Shown here one piece after another: positions 28,058-36,653 of a DNA stretch of 58,727 bases (position 1 is its first letter; each line of letters starts with the position of its first letter). Location of the stretch: the NCBI RefSeq assembly GCF_000308455.1, contig NZ_BAFP01000034.1, positions 1 through 58,727 of the forward strand. Direction: 5' to 3'. A program made the position numbers and the translations under genes. This DNA comes from Nocardia abscessus NBRC 100374 (GTDB lineage Bacteria; Actinomycetota; Actinomycetes; Mycobacteriales; Mycobacteriaceae). The notes beneath the pieces are model-generated. The model was given only the letters and a program-made list of their open reading frames with translations, made no database searches and had not been told where the DNA came from.

Positions 28058-28741
28058 ATGGGATTTCAGTTGCCGCATCCCGAGGTGCTGTGGGCGCGCG
28101 TGACCGTCTTGGACGTGATCACTTCCGCGACCCACACCGATCGGGTCGCGAGCGGACAGGAGATCGGGCAGACGGCCAGAGTGGAAAGCGGCCGGCTGAT
28201 CAACGACGACGGTGAGGGCAATTGGTACTCACTGGTCAGATATCCCGGTGACCGCGCGCTGCTATTCGGGAGGGACGAGGACAACGAGGTCACCGGGACC
28301 TCCTACGATCCGCTGGCCGCGGCGCCCGCCTGGGTGCGTTCGGTGGAACCGACGGCGCAGCTGCCCGGCGGCGTGGAAGGCCCGGTCAGCTTCGTGCGCT
28401 GGTGGGAATTCGGCCGCTGGCAGCACACGCCGACCGACCTCGACGACGGCCTCGAGCTCGGCCTCAGCGCCGCCTCCGATCGGGAGGACTTCACCGGCAG
28501 CGTCATGAGCGCCGCCATCCACGCGAAGTGGGTGGAGATGGACTACGAGGCGGGCAAGCTCACCGCCCTCACCGTCGACCCCACCGCCCTGCACGCCCTG
28601 TGCGACGCCGCCGAGAACGGCACCGTCACCAAAGCCCACTTCTATTTCCTCCAGCCCGGCCTGACCGCCCCCGCCTTCACCTACCTCACCCGAGCCGGCG
28701 TCCTGACGGCTACCGACAAACCCACCGAACCCCTGCCGTAG
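28058..28741 (+). CDS. Hypothetical protein, 227 aa
   Basis: Soluble protein of 227 residues of no named family that I recognise. It has a run of aromatic residues in the middle (FVRWWEFGRWQHTPTDLDDGLE) and ends LTRAGVLTATDKPTEPLP. An upstream TTG at 28049 is in frame, but the ATG at 28058 has TACGTT 7 bases ahead (28045-28050), which fits a leaderless start. A strong intrinsic terminator follows. The role is unknown; no neighbour gives a hint. Confidence 0.68.
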   Translation: MGFQLPHPEVLWARVTVLDVITSATHTDRVASGQEIGQTARVESGRLINDDGEGNWYSLVRYPGDRALLFGRDEDNEVTGTSYDPLAAAPAWVRSVEPTAQLPGGVEGPVSFVRWWEFGRWQHTPTDLDDGLELGLSAASDREDFTGSVMSAAIHAKWVEMDYEAGKLTALTVDPTALHALCDAAENGTVTKAHFYFLQPGLTAPAFTYLTRAGVLTATDKPTEPLP

Positions 28742-28777
28742 CCGTCGGGCCGCAGACGGCACCCGACCACTCGAGCG

Positions 28778-28810
28778 AAAGGGCTCCCGACTATTCGGGG
28801 GCCCTTTTCT
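28778..28810 (+). terminator. Intrinsic terminator
   Basis: AAAGGGC (28778-28784) with TCCC pairs with GGGG and GCCCTTT (28801-28807) around the loop GACTATTC, and ends in TTTT. It closes the transcript of the preceding hypothetical gene and faces the convergent transpeptidase gene. Confidence 0.85.
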
Positions 28811-28860
28811 CGTCTGCGAGCATGCTTTTCGCGCCTCGTCCGCGTGCGCGGTGCGGCGAT

Positions 28861-29568
28861 TCAGGTCGCGTACATGCCGATCACCGGCTTCCTCGACGGC
28901 TCGAGGGTGGTCAGCAGCGTGCGCATGACGTCGGCGCCGACCGCGACGCAGCCCGCGGTCGGCCTGCCCGCCTCGACGTGGACGAAGAACGCCGAGCCCT
29001 GCTTCGGCACCACCGGAAAGCGGTTGTAGTCGATGACCAACGCGTAGTTGTATTGCGGGTCGGTGCGCCCGAGGTTCTCGCTGAGGCTGGTGTCGAACGG
29101 ACAGCCGCCCTCGGCGCATTGATACTTCTGGTTGTACAGCGGGCTCGCCGTGTCGGATACCCACCACCAGGTGTTCGACGGATCCACCGACAGGTACGGA
29201 AGCTTCGCGTCTACGTCAGGTAACCGGCCGAAGCCCTCGGTCAACGCGAAGGTGCCCTCCGGCGTATACGCCGCCCCTTCCCTTGCCTCCCGCGAAATCC
29301 CAGCCGCGCCCACCCAAGCGGGCACCGCCAACGTGCGCTCCCACCGTCGAAGCCGGTCCCGCTGCCACAGTTCCAACGTCCCCCGGTCGGCCCCCGCCGG
29401 CGCCGTCACCCAAACAACTTGAGTCCCCGAAACCGCATCCGTATCGAACGGCGGCCGCTCCCTGGCGATCTCGAACCACAAGCCACCCCCGAGCACCGCG
29501 ACAGCAATCACGACAACTCCCACCACCACCCAACGCCGCCCAGCCCTACCGCCAACCAATACGTTCAC
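28861..29568 (-). CDS. Exported L,D-transpeptidase (YkuD)-like protein
   Basis: Protein of 235 residues with an N-terminal signal-anchor (RRWVVVGVVVIAVAVLGGGLWF) and an external domain of the ErfK/YkuD type. The active-site stretch is FFVHVEAGRPTAGCVAV with His about 10 residues before the catalytic Cys207, the HX(n)GC arrangement of L,D-transpeptidases. The divergent subgroup without a full YkuD SxGCxR motif may act on peptidoglycan or be regulatory. The start GTG at 29568 follows GGGAAG. It diverges from the tandem secreted-protein genes, across a gap carrying nested inverted repeats. Confidence 0.78.
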   Translation of the reverse strand: MNVLVGGRAGRRWVVVGVVVIAVAVLGGGLWFEIARERPPFDTDAVSGTQVVWVTAPAGADRGTLELWQRDRLRRWERTLAVPAWVGAAGISREAREGAAYTPEGTFALTEGFGRLPDVDAKLPYLSVDPSNTWWWVSDTASPLYNQKYQCAEGGCPFDTSLSENLGRTDPQYNYALVIDYNRFPVVPKQGSAFFVHVEAGRPTAGCVAVGADVMRTLLTTLEPSRKPVIGMYAT

Positions 29569-29580
29569 CTTCCCTACCTA

Positions 29581-29697
29581 AACGACTCACGAGTGGCACA
29601 TGGCTGCGTCGAACGCCGAGTAGACCTCACCGTGGTGTGCCACTCGTCATCATTTCCTACGTAGGCCGGGACCGGTTGTGCTTGCTTACGAGTCGTT
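29581..29697. repeat. Nested inverted repeats in a divergent intergenic region
   Basis: ACGAGTGGCACA (29589-29600) pairs perfectly with TGTGCCACTCGT (29636-29647). Outside it, AACGACTC (29581-29588) pairs with GAGTCGTT (29690-29697). They lie between the transpeptidase-like gene and the four-Cys protein pair and could be operators or form an RNA structure in the 5' leader. Confidence 0.55.
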
Positions 29698-29733
29698 AAG
29701 GGTTTCTTTAGGCCGGTCGGTGAGGGTGCCTTG

Positions 29734-30108
29734 ATGATCACAACCCGTCTTGCCCTTCTCGGGCTTCCCGTGCTCATGCTGGCCGCCGGTGCTGGTCTGG
29801 CGAAGGCTCCCACTGCCGTGGCGCAACCCCCGTTGCCGACATACACGTGCAAGTACACGCCCATCACGAGCTACTTCGTGATAGGCAGCTCGATGCGAGC
29901 GCGCAGGTGTGCAGCGTCGCCGGGTGCGCCGCTGGACGGTAATTATTTCTACCCGGTCCGGATGGAGAACAGCGTCACCGGCGAAAAATGGGAGTGCGGT
30001 GGGGTGTTCCCGTACCTCGGCAAGCCGATCCATCCGGGAATGGGATCCTACGACGCCGAGGCGGTGCTCAACGCCGGGGTGGACGCGAGTAACTGTCGCC
30101 CGATCTGA
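29734..30108 (+). CDS. Small secreted four-cysteine protein (tandem copy 1)
   Basis: Protein of 124 residues with a Sec signal peptide (RLALLGLPVLMLAAGAGLAKA, cleavage near AVAQP) and a mature part of about 90 residues. Four cysteines (TYTCKYT, RRCAAS, KWECGG, SNCRPI) match one for one with the next gene, suggesting two disulfides outside the cell. No family recognised. The ATG at 29734 is chosen by alignment with copy 2, which shares the opening ACAACCCGTCT; a TTG one codon earlier is possible. GAGGGTG lies upstream. Confidence 0.75.
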   Translation: MITTRLALLGLPVLMLAAGAGLAKAPTAVAQPPLPTYTCKYTPITSYFVIGSSMRARRCAASPGAPLDGNYFYPVRMENSVTGEKWECGGVFPYLGKPIHPGMGSYDAEAVLNAGVDASNCRPI

Positions 30109-30186
30109 TCGCGCCACGCGAGCGCGATGGCCGTTCGCGAGTCACTTCCCCCAACGCAATTGATGTCGATTCGAACAGGAACCGCG

Positions 30187-30564
30187 ATGAGCACAACCCG
30201 TCTGGCCCGCCTGGGGCTGCCTGTACTCCTGCTGGCCGTTACCGCCGGTCTGGTGACCGCCCCCACCGCTGCCGCGCAAGTTCTGCCGACCTACACCTGC
30301 AACTACACGCTCGACTTACCGCACTTCGGATCCGTGAAAGGTCGTGAATGCACGGCCTCGGCGGGAGCTCCGTTGAGCGGCCACCACTGGATTACTTTCC
30401 AAATGCAGAACAGTGGATCGGGTGAAAAATGGGTCTGCAACAGCGTCGAGGCGGCCCTTGTCCCGTACTACCTGGACGGCAAGATAGAGCCGGGCTATGA
30501 GGATTTCGAGCGGGCATACGGCCGTGGGGCAGATGCGAGCGTCTGCCACCGCATACTGGACTGA
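30187..30564 (+). CDS. Small secreted four-cysteine protein (tandem copy 2)
   Basis: Paralogue of the preceding gene: 125 residues, signal peptide RLARLGLPVLLLAVTAGLVTA, mature start near AAAQV, and the same spacing pattern of Cys (TYTCNYT, GRECTAS, KWVCNS, SVCHRI) and the shared block LPTYTC...GAPL...GEKW. The sequences have otherwise diverged strongly, so the duplication is old. AGGAA precedes the ATG by 6 bases. Role unknown; an envelope or secreted factor is likely. Confidence 0.75.
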   Translation: MSTTRLARLGLPVLLLAVTAGLVTAPTAAAQVLPTYTCNYTLDLPHFGSVKGRECTASAGAPLSGHHWITFQMQNSGSGEKWVCNSVEAALVPYYLDGKIEPGYEDFERAYGRGADASVCHRILD

Positions 30565-30791
30565 ATCCGGCTACGCAGCGCGAAAAGGCCACCTACCAGT
30601 GGTTCGGCGGGTGGCCCGCGTGTGACTCCCGGTAACGCCACCCCTCCATACACACCGGACGTGCGTACGATATGGCCGGGGGACCGGGGCGCCCGTACGC
30701 GGGCACTGTCGATCTCCTCCCTGCTCCCGGGTGCCATCAGCAGATCAGGGGCATGGTGAATACGCTCCCTGACGCTAGAAAGGATCTGCCG

Positions 30792-31088
30792 GTGCTCTCG
30801 GCAATCACATTCACTACTCCGCGCCGGATACTCGCCCGCGCGGTTGTCGCCGGCGCAATCGCCGCCGTATCCCTGTCGATATCGACGATTCCGGCCTCGG
30901 CCGATCCAGCGACACCCGTCGTGGTCGGCACCGAAATCAAGCATGACCGTTGGGACGACCGTCCTGGCTTCCCGAGCAGTGACCGCGACAAGGATTGGTC
31001 GGGGGATCACGACCGTGGCCGCGGCAATGATCCGCTGTGGCGCATGTTCCACAAGCTCATCCCGAATGGCGTGTTCGGCAGCAGCTGA
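30792..31088 (+). CDS. Small secreted protein, charged and tryptophan-containing
   Basis: Protein of 98 residues starting at GTG 30792, with AAAGGAT 6 bases ahead. The signal peptide (RILARAVVAGAIAAVSLSISTIPASA) would leave a mature peptide of about 60 residues rich in Asp, Arg and His with a central DRDKDWSGDHDRGRGND and the end LWRMFHKLIPNGVFGSS. No family recognised. A 227-base leader precedes it and a very strong terminator follows. The frame is open further upstream, but the signal peptide fixes the start. Confidence 0.68.
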   Translation: MLSAITFTTPRRILARAVVAGAIAAVSLSISTIPASADPATPVVVGTEIKHDRWDDRPGFPSSDRDKDWSGDHDRGRGNDPLWRMFHKLIPNGVFGSS

Positions 31089-31124
31089 TGCGGTCACATC
31101 CATCGGGCTAGGCTGAGATTCAGA

Positions 31125-31170
31125 CGAGAAAGGCCCCTACCGGCGAACAGCTGGTAGGGGCCTTTCTCGT
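31125..31170. terminator. Strong bidirectional terminator
   Basis: Perfect 17-bp stem (arms 31125-31141 and 31154-31170, left arm starting ACGAGAAAGGCC) with a 12-base loop and T-rich 3' arms on both strands. It separates the small secreted protein gene from the convergent tRNA-Arg. Confidence 0.9.
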
Positions 31171-31173
31171 GCG

Positions 31174-31246
31174 TGCCCTCGGCAGGATTCGAACCTGCGG
31201 CCTTCTGCTCCGGAGGCAGACGCTCTATCCCCTGAGCTACGAGGGC
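31174..31246 (-). tRNA. tRNA-Arg (CCG)
   Basis: The minus strand reads GCCCTCG TA GCTC, the anticodon loop CTCCGGA with anticodon CCG (31211-31213), the T-loop TTCGAAT and the acceptor 3' strand CGAGGGC followed by discriminator A. CCA is not encoded. It reads CGG codons. Confidence 0.96.
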
Positions 31247-31352
31247 GGGATAGGTCTCGGTCGGGGCCTGGAAGGCGGTCCGATCGGGCTGGGTCAGCCT
31301 ATCGTATCGGCCGCCGTCCGCCAAAAAGCGCGGACGGCGGCGGGGTTTCGGG

Positions 31353-32498
31353 TCAGCGGAGGGGGGTAGCGCCGCGGGTTCTGAGCATGGTGGTCATCAG
31401 CTCGGATTCACCGCGCTGGGTTTTGGCCATGGTCTCCGAGAGGGTGCGCACCGCTGTGGTGGCCGCGTGCTGGGCGGCGTAGTCGATCATCGGCAGCCCT
31501 CCCTCGTGGTGACGCAGCATGAGCTGCAGGAACATGGTGTCGAGGGCGGGGCCGGTGGCCTGGCGCAGCGCGGCGAGTTCGGCGGGCGTGGCCATGCCGG
31601 GCATGGCGGGCACCGGGCCGGAGTGGTGCGGCTCGTTCGTCCCGGAATGGTCGTGTCCGCCCATGGGCTCGGTCATCCAGCCCATGAACCCGTCCACGCC
31701 CTGCGCGGGCTCGCCCCACAGTTGCAGCCAGCCCTGCATGCGCCCGATCTGGCTCTGCTGGGTGGTCAGGATGTCGTAGGCCAGACGCCGTACCTCGGTG
31801 TCGGTGGAACGAACCAGCACCACCCCCGCCATCTCGACGGCTTGGGCGTGATGAGCCGACATGTCCTGGCTGAAACCGGCGTCGACCGTGCCCGGGTCCG
31901 GCTCCGGCGAACCGTCCAGCGGAATCCGCGCCAGCACGCCGATCGCGAAGCCGATCAGAATGGCGCCGATGATGCCGAGGATCAGCAGCGCCGTGCGCTG
32001 GCGGCGGAACTGTCCGCCGAAACCGGCCGACGCGTCGCGGTCATCGGATCCGTCCGGAACGTCGTGCCTGCCGGATCCGTTGGCTTCGTGCTTGTCGGAC
32101 GTAGTGGCTCGGCGCTCGTCGGATCCGGCGGCTCGGTGCTCGCCGTGCGTGGGGGATTCGGGCATGCCGGCCCCCGGAGCTTCGCGGTCGTCGGGCCCGG
32201 CGGGTACGGGTACCTCCGAAGTGCCAGCCCTGGCGGTTGCGCCGCGAGTGTCGGCCCCGGCCGGTGTTTCGGCAGTGGTAGCTCCGGCGGGTGTTTCCGG
32301 AGTGGCAGCTCCGGCAGGTGTTTCGGCAGTGGCAGCTCCGGCGGGTGTTTCGGGAGTTGCAGCTCCGGCGGCTGTTTTGGGAGTTGCAGCTCCGGCGGGT
32401 GTTTTGGGGGTGCCGGCCCCAGCGGTTGTTTCGGGAGTGCCGGCCCCAGCGGATGCTTCGCGAGAGCCGGCCGCGGCGTCTTCGCGATCGCCGGACAC
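31353..32498 (-). CDS. DUF305 membrane protein with Ala/Pro/Thr repeat tail
   Basis: Protein of 381 residues. Residues 1-170 are a low-complexity cytoplasmic tail with seven 9-residue repeats of the type AGAATPETP. One membrane helix follows (LLILGIIGAILIGFAIGVL, about 171-189), then an exported DUF305 domain with SAHHAQAVEMA and MLRHHEGGLPMIDYA, whose paired histidines are thought to bind metal, probably copper. The GTG start shares one base with the stop of the DUF3105 gene. The two families are regular partners in actinobacteria, next to argS as here. Confidence 0.88.
   Translation of the reverse strand: MSGDREDAAAGSREASAGAGTPETTAGAGTPKTPAGAATPKTAAGAATPETPAGAATAETPAGAATPETPAGATTAETPAGADTRGATARAGTSEVPVPAGPDDREAPGAGMPESPTHGEHRAAGSDERRATTSDKHEANGSGRHDVPDGSDDRDASAGFGGQFRRQRTALLILGIIGAILIGFAIGVLARIPLDGSPEPDPGTVDAGFSQDMSAHHAQAVEMAGVVLVRSTDTEVRRLAYDILTTQQSQIGRMQGWLQLWGEPAQGVDGFMGWMTEPMGGHDHSGTNEPHHSGPVPAMPGMATPAELAALRQATGPALDTMFLQLMLRHHEGGLPMIDYAAQHAATTAVRTLSETMAKTQRGESELMTTMLRTRGATPLR
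32262..32450 (-). repeat. 27-bp tandem repeat (7 units) in the DUF305 gene
   Basis: Seven imperfect 27-bp units encode AGA[GA]T[PA][EK]T[PAT] at residues 17-79 of the DUF305 protein, with two more decayed units after them. Unit length keeps the frame, so copy number can change without loss of the protein. Confidence 0.8.
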
Positions 32499-33418
32499 TA
32501 CTGCCCCGCGCCGGGTGCGGGCTGGGCGGGCGCGGGCTGCGCAGGCACCGGAGCGCCGGGCATACCGGGCAGCCCGGGGAGGCCGGGAACGCCGGGCACA
32601 CCCGGAAGGCCGCCGGGCGCACCACCGAACTCGGTCGGATCCGGCTGCAGGCCCTTGCCGTCCATCGGCACCGCGTCGGGTCCGGGCGGCGTCGGGTCGA
32701 ACGGCGGCGGGTTGTCGGTGTCGAAGACGATGGTCGAGCAGTCGGCGCCCACCTCGGGGTAGGTGTAGTTGTTCAGCCGCAGTGCGGTGATGAACTGGCC
32801 GACGCGCTTGTCCTCCGCGCTGTCGAGCTTCAACTGATGACCCCAGGACTGCAGCGACACCGCGGTGTCGAGGCCGGGGTAGGGCGACATCAGCGTGTAC
32901 GGCTTGCCCTCGACCTTCGCCTTCAGCGTCTCGATGCCGTCGGCGTTCACCTTGTCCGGGTTGTAGGTGATCCAGACCGCGCCGTGCTCGAGCGAGTGCA
33001 CCGCGTTCTCCACCCGGATCGGCTTGCTGTAGACCACGCCGGTGCAGGTCGCCCAGGACTGGTCGTGCGGGCCGCCGAACGGCGGCGCCTGGTCGTAGGC
33101 CACCCGCTGGTTCGAGCCGATGTGCAGGCCCGCGGGGTATTCCTTCTTCACCACGCCCGCGATCCCGTCCGACGGGTCCTTCTTCTGCGCGCTCGGCGTG
33201 TACTTCTCCAGATCGGCCTGCTCCCGGTACTTGGGGACCAGGTTGTAAGCCAGCGCGCCGATCAATGCGATGATTACTACGGCCGCGCCGATGGCCAGCC
33301 AGGGGACCTGGCGATTCTTCTTCGGAAGCTGCCCTTGTTTGCCCCCCTTGCGGGGACCCGACAACTTCGCCGCGGCCTTGGCGGCCTTGGCCGATTTGGC
33401 GCTGGGACTGCTAGGCAT
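32498..33418 (-). CDS. DUF3105 membrane protein
   Basis: Protein of 306 residues. A basic, Lys/Ala-rich N-terminus is followed by one membrane helix (WLAIGAAVVIIALIGALAYNLV) and an exported DUF3105 domain with PPFGGPHDQSWATCTGVVY and NAVHSLEHGAVWITYNPD. The C-terminus is a Pro/Gly-rich tail of about 50 residues with GVPGVPGLPGLPGMPG. Function unknown; pairing with DUF305 suggests a common envelope role, perhaps with metal. It diverges from argS across 93 bases. Confidence 0.88.
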   Translation of the reverse strand: MPSSPSAKSAKAAKAAAKLSGPRKGGKQGQLPKKNRQVPWLAIGAAVVIIALIGALAYNLVPKYREQADLEKYTPSAQKKDPSDGIAGVVKKEYPAGLHIGSNQRVAYDQAPPFGGPHDQSWATCTGVVYSKPIRVENAVHSLEHGAVWITYNPDKVNADGIETLKAKVEGKPYTLMSPYPGLDTAVSLQSWGHQLKLDSAEDKRVGQFITALRLNNYTYPEVGADCSTIVFDTDNPPPFDPTPPGPDAVPMDGKGLQPDPTEFGGAPGGLPGVPGVPGLPGLPGMPGAPVPAQPAPAQPAPGAGQ

Positions 33419-33497
33419 CGCTCAGTGTGCTCTTTCGACGTTGATGGATCCGCTGGCTGCGCAGTGCCCACCCAGAGGTGTACACCCGCCAAGACCA

Positions 33498-33512
33498 TAG
33501 GATAGAGACTCG
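33498..33512 (+). promoter_or_regulatory. -10 box for argS
   Basis: TAGGAT at 33498-33503 lies 8 bases before the argS GTG, and no Shine-Dalgarno sequence is present, so the transcript is probably leaderless or nearly so. Confidence 0.45.
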
Positions 33513-35170
33513 TGACTCCAGCTGACCTTGCAGATCTCCTTCGCTCGACCGCGGCGAAGGTGCTTGTCGAACGTGGACTGGACCCTGCGGTCCTGCCCGA
33601 CGAGGTCACGGTGGAGCGTCCGCGAAACCCGGAACACGGCGACTATGCCACGAATGTCGCGATGCAGGTGGCCAAGCGCGCCGGAACCAAGCCGCGTGAC
33701 CTGGCCACTTGGCTGGCCGACGCACTGGCCGACGCGGACGGTGTCGCCGCCGCCGAGGTCGCCGGGCCCGGCTTCCTGAACATCCGCCTCGCCGCCTCAG
33801 CACAGGGCGCGATCATCGAGCGGGTGCTCGCCGCGGGCGCCGCCTACGGCACGGCCGACACGCTGAAGGGCACCCGGATCAACCTCGAGTTCGTCTCGGC
33901 CAACCCGACCGGCCCGGTGCACCTCGGTGGCACCCGCTGGGCGTCGGTCGGCGACGCGCTGGGCCGCATCCTGGCCGCGCAGGGCGCCGACGTGGCGCGC
34001 GAGTACTACTTCAACGATCACGGCGCGCAGATCGATCGGTTCGCCGCCTCGCTGGTCGCGGCCGCCACCGGCGCGCCGACTCCGGAGAACGGGTACGCGG
34101 GCGCTTACATCGGCGAGATCGCCGACAAGATCATCGCGGCGCACCCCGACGCGCTGAGCAAGCCGGAGGGCGAGCGCCTCGAGCTGTTCCGCGCGGTAGG
34201 CGTCGAGCTGATGTTCGCGCACATCAGGGAGTCGCTGCACGATTTCGGCACCGACTTCGACGTCTACTTCAACGAGAGCTCGCTGTTCGCCTCCGGCGCG
34301 GTCGAGCAGGCGGTGCAGCGGTTGAAGAACTCCGGCGATCTGTACGAGAAGGACGGCGCCTGGTGGATCGCCAGCTCGGAATACGGTGACGACCAGGACC
34401 GGGTGGTCATCAAGAGCGACGGCAAAGCGGCCTACATCGCAGGCGACATCGCCTACTTCCAGGACAAGCGCGCCCGCGGCTTCGACCTGTGCATCTACAT
34501 GCTCGGCGCCGACCACCACGGTTACATCGGCAGGCTGAAGGCCGCCGCGGCCGCCTTCGGTGACGATCCGGCGACCGTCGAGGTGCTGATCGGGCAGATG
34601 GTGAACCTGCTGCGTGACGGCGTCGCGGTGAAGATGAGCAAGCGGGCGGGCACCGTGGTGACGCTCGACGACCTGGTCGAGGCGATCGGCGTGGACGCGG
34701 CGCGATACTCGCTGGTGCGTTCGTCGGTGAACTCGAGCATCGACATCGACCTGAACCTGTGGGCCAGCCAGAGCAACGAGAACCCGGTCTACTACGTGCA
34801 GTACGCGCACGCCCGGACCGCGTCCATCGCGCGCAACGCCGCCGAATTCGAATACGACGCCGTGACCCCCGATCTCGCGCTGCTGTCGGCCGAGGAGGAG
34901 GGCGAGCTGATCCGCACCCTCGGCGAGTACCCGCGCGTGGTGGGCAGCGCGGCGAGCCTGCGCGAACCGCACCGGGTGGCCCGCTACCTGGAGGAGCTGG
35001 CCGGCGCCTACCACCGTTTCCAGACCAACAAGAACCTGCGCGTCCTGCCGCTGGGTGACGACCCCGTCTCGCCGACGAACGCCGCCCGGCTCACTCTGGT
35101 GAACGCCACGCGCCAGGTCTTGGCCAACGGCTTGGGTCTGCTCGGCGTCAGTGCGCCGGAGCGCATGTGA
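33512..35170 (+). CDS. argS: Arginyl-tRNA synthetase
   Basis: Class I synthetase of 552 residues that charges tRNA-Arg in the cytoplasm. Visible are the N-terminal Add-1 domain (about 1-100), the HIGH-type motif as HLGG (137-140) within [11 protein letters not shown], the KMSK loop as KMSKR (374-378), and the C-terminal DALR-type anticodon domain from about 430. Length is normal. GTG 33512 follows a TAGGAT box. It heads a run of amino-acid biosynthesis genes. Confidence 0.97.
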   Translation: MTPADLADLLRSTAAKVLVERGLDPAVLPDEVTVERPRNPEHGDYATNVAMQVAKRAGTKPRDLATWLADALADADGVAAAEVAGPGFLNIRLAASAQGAIIERVLAAGAAYGTADTLKGTRINLEFVSANPTGPVHLGGTRWASVGDALGRILAAQGADVAREYYFNDHGAQIDRFAASLVAAATGAPTPENGYAGAYIGEIADKIIAAHPDALSKPEGERLELFRAVGVELMFAHIRESLHDFGTDFDVYFNESSLFASGAVEQAVQRLKNSGDLYEKDGAWWIASSEYGDDQDRVVIKSDGKAAYIAGDIAYFQDKRARGFDLCIYMLGADHHGYIGRLKAAAAAFGDDPATVEVLIGQMVNLLRDGVAVKMSKRAGTVVTLDDLVEAIGVDAARYSLVRSSVNSSIDIDLNLWASQSNENPVYYVQYAHARTASIARNAAEFEYDAVTPDLALLSAEEEGELIRTLGEYPRVVGSAASLREPHRVARYLEELAGAYHRFQTNKNLRVLPLGDDPVSPTNAARLTLVNATRQVLANGLGLLGVSAPERM

Positions 35171-35205
35171 CCGGCCGGCCGACCAGAGCGAGGAAGGAAG
35201 TACCA

Positions 35206-35235
35206 GTGAGCGAGCGGAGTGAGGACAAGGCATGA
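35206..35235 (+). other. Mini-ORF (MSERSE type) bridging argS to lysA
   Basis: GTG 35206 opens a 9-codon frame, MSERSEDKA, whose TGA (35233-35235) overlaps the lysA ATG. GGAAG lies 5 bases before the GTG. The opening nearly repeats that of the mini-ORF at 16079 (TGAGCGAGCGNAGNGAG). Confidence 0.4.
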
Positions 35236-36653
35236 GCGCACATCCCGCCGGTCCCCGGCATGCCGAGATTCCGCACGCGCCGAATCTGCCGGAGCGTCCG
35301 AGCGATCCGAAGCAGATGATCGACCTGCCCGTGAACGTGTGGCCGCGCAACGCCGTGCGCGACGAAGACGGCGTCGTCCGTTTGGCCGGCGTGCCGGTGC
35401 ACGAGCTGGCCGCCCAGTTCGGCACCCCGTTGTTCGTCATCGATGAGGACGACTTCCGTTCCCGCTGCCGCGACATGGTGCGCGCCTTCGGGGCGAACGC
35501 GCGGGTGCACTACGCGTCCAAAGCGTTCCTGTGCGGCGAGGTCGCCCGCTGGATCCGCGACGAGGGCCTCTCGCTGGACGTGTGCTCCGGCGGTGAACTC
35601 GCCGTCGCGCTGCACGCGGGCTTCCCCGCCGAGCGAATCGCGTTGCACGGCAACAACAAATCGGTCGTGGAGTTGGAAACCGCGGTATCCGCGGGCGTCG
35701 GCCATGTGGTGGTCGACTCGCTGATCGAGATCGAGCGACTGGAAGCCGTCGCGGGCCGCGCCGGCGTGGTGCAGGACGTGCTGGTGCGCGTCACTGTCGG
35801 TGTGGAAGCCCATACCCACGAATACATTTCGACCGCGCACGAGGACCAGAAATTCGGCTTCTCGATCGCGGGCGGCGACGCGATGGAGGCGCTCGCGCGC
35901 GTCTTCGACGCCGACAATCTGCGTCTGGTCGGCCTGCACAGCCACATCGGCTCGCAGATCTTCGAGATCGACGGCTTCGAGATCGCCGCGCGGCGCATGC
36001 TCGGCCTGCTGCGCGAGGCCATCGACAAGTTCGGCGTCGAGCGCACCGCGCAGATCGCGACGCTGGATCTCGGTGGCGGATTGGGTATTTCGTACCTGCC
36101 ATCGGACGACCCGCCGCCGTTGGACCAGTTCGCCGCGAACCTGCGCGAGCTGGTCGCCGCCGAAGCGGATCGCGCCGGGTTGCCGACGCCGGTGATCGCG
36201 GTGGAGCCCGGCCGCGCCATCGCGGGTCCCGGCACGGTGACGCTCTACGAGGTGGGCACCATCAAGGACGTCTCGCTGGACGGCGGTCTGCGCCGCCGCT
36301 ACGTGAGCGTCGACGGCGGCATGAGCGACAACATCCGGCCCGCGCTGTACCAGGCCGATTACGACTGCCGCCTGGTCTCGCGGTCCTCGCAGGCCGGTCC
36401 GGTGGTCGCTCGCGTCGTCGGAAAGCATTGCGAGAGCGGCGATATCGTCATCCGGGACACCTGGATGCCCGCCGATGTCGGCCCCGGCGATCTGGTCGCC
36501 GTCGCCGCCACCGGCGCGTACTGCTACTCGATGTCCAGCCGGTACAACCAGTTGACCCGTCCCGCGGTCGTCGCGGTGCGGGACGGAAAGCCCCGCCTGA
36601 TCCTGCGCCGGGAGACGGTGGCGGACCTGCTCAGCTTGGAGGTGGAAGCGTGA
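35232..36653 (+). CDS. lysA: Diaminopimelate decarboxylase
   Basis: PLP enzyme of 473 residues that makes L-lysine from meso-diaminopimelate. The PLP lysine is Lys97 in HYASKAF, the phosphate site is in [15 protein letters not shown] is the third conserved block, and the Cys of GKHCESGD comes from the second subunit of the active site. Residues 1-30 form an extra polar N-terminal tail common in this group. The start overlaps the mini-ORF stop, and the end overlaps hom by 4 bases. Confidence 0.97.
   Translation: MSAHPAGPRHAEIPHAPNLPERPSDPKQMIDLPVNVWPRNAVRDEDGVVRLAGVPVHELAAQFGTPLFVIDEDDFRSRCRDMVRAFGANARVHYASKAFLCGEVARWIRDEGLSLDVCSGGELAVALHAGFPAERIALHGNNKSVVELETAVSAGVGHVVVDSLIEIERLEAVAGRAGVVQDVLVRVTVGVEAHTHEYISTAHEDQKFGFSIAGGDAMEALARVFDADNLRLVGLHSHIGSQIFEIDGFEIAARRMLGLLREAIDKFGVERTAQIATLDLGGGLGISYLPSDDPPPLDQFAANLRELVAAEADRAGLPTPVIAVEPGRAIAGPGTVTLYEVGTIKDVSLDGGLRRRYVSVDGGMSDNIRPALYQADYDCRLVSRSSQAGPVVARVVGKHCESGDIVIRDTWMPADVGPGDLVAVAATGAYCYSMSSRYNQLTRPAVVAVRDGKPRLILRRETVADLLSLEVEA

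Noticed and set aside
28262..29167. Minus-strand frame crossing two genes and a terminator
   Set aside because: It runs across the intrinsic terminator at 28778-28810 and out of frame with the transpeptidase-like gene; no family features.
30565..30791. Possible c-di-AMP riboswitch before a secreted protein gene
   Set aside because: Such riboswitches often precede actinobacterial secreted wall proteins, but the conserved core motifs could not be found here.
32262..32450. Regular repeats as a CRISPR array
   Set aside because: The units are contiguous, in frame, without spacers, and encode a protein tail.
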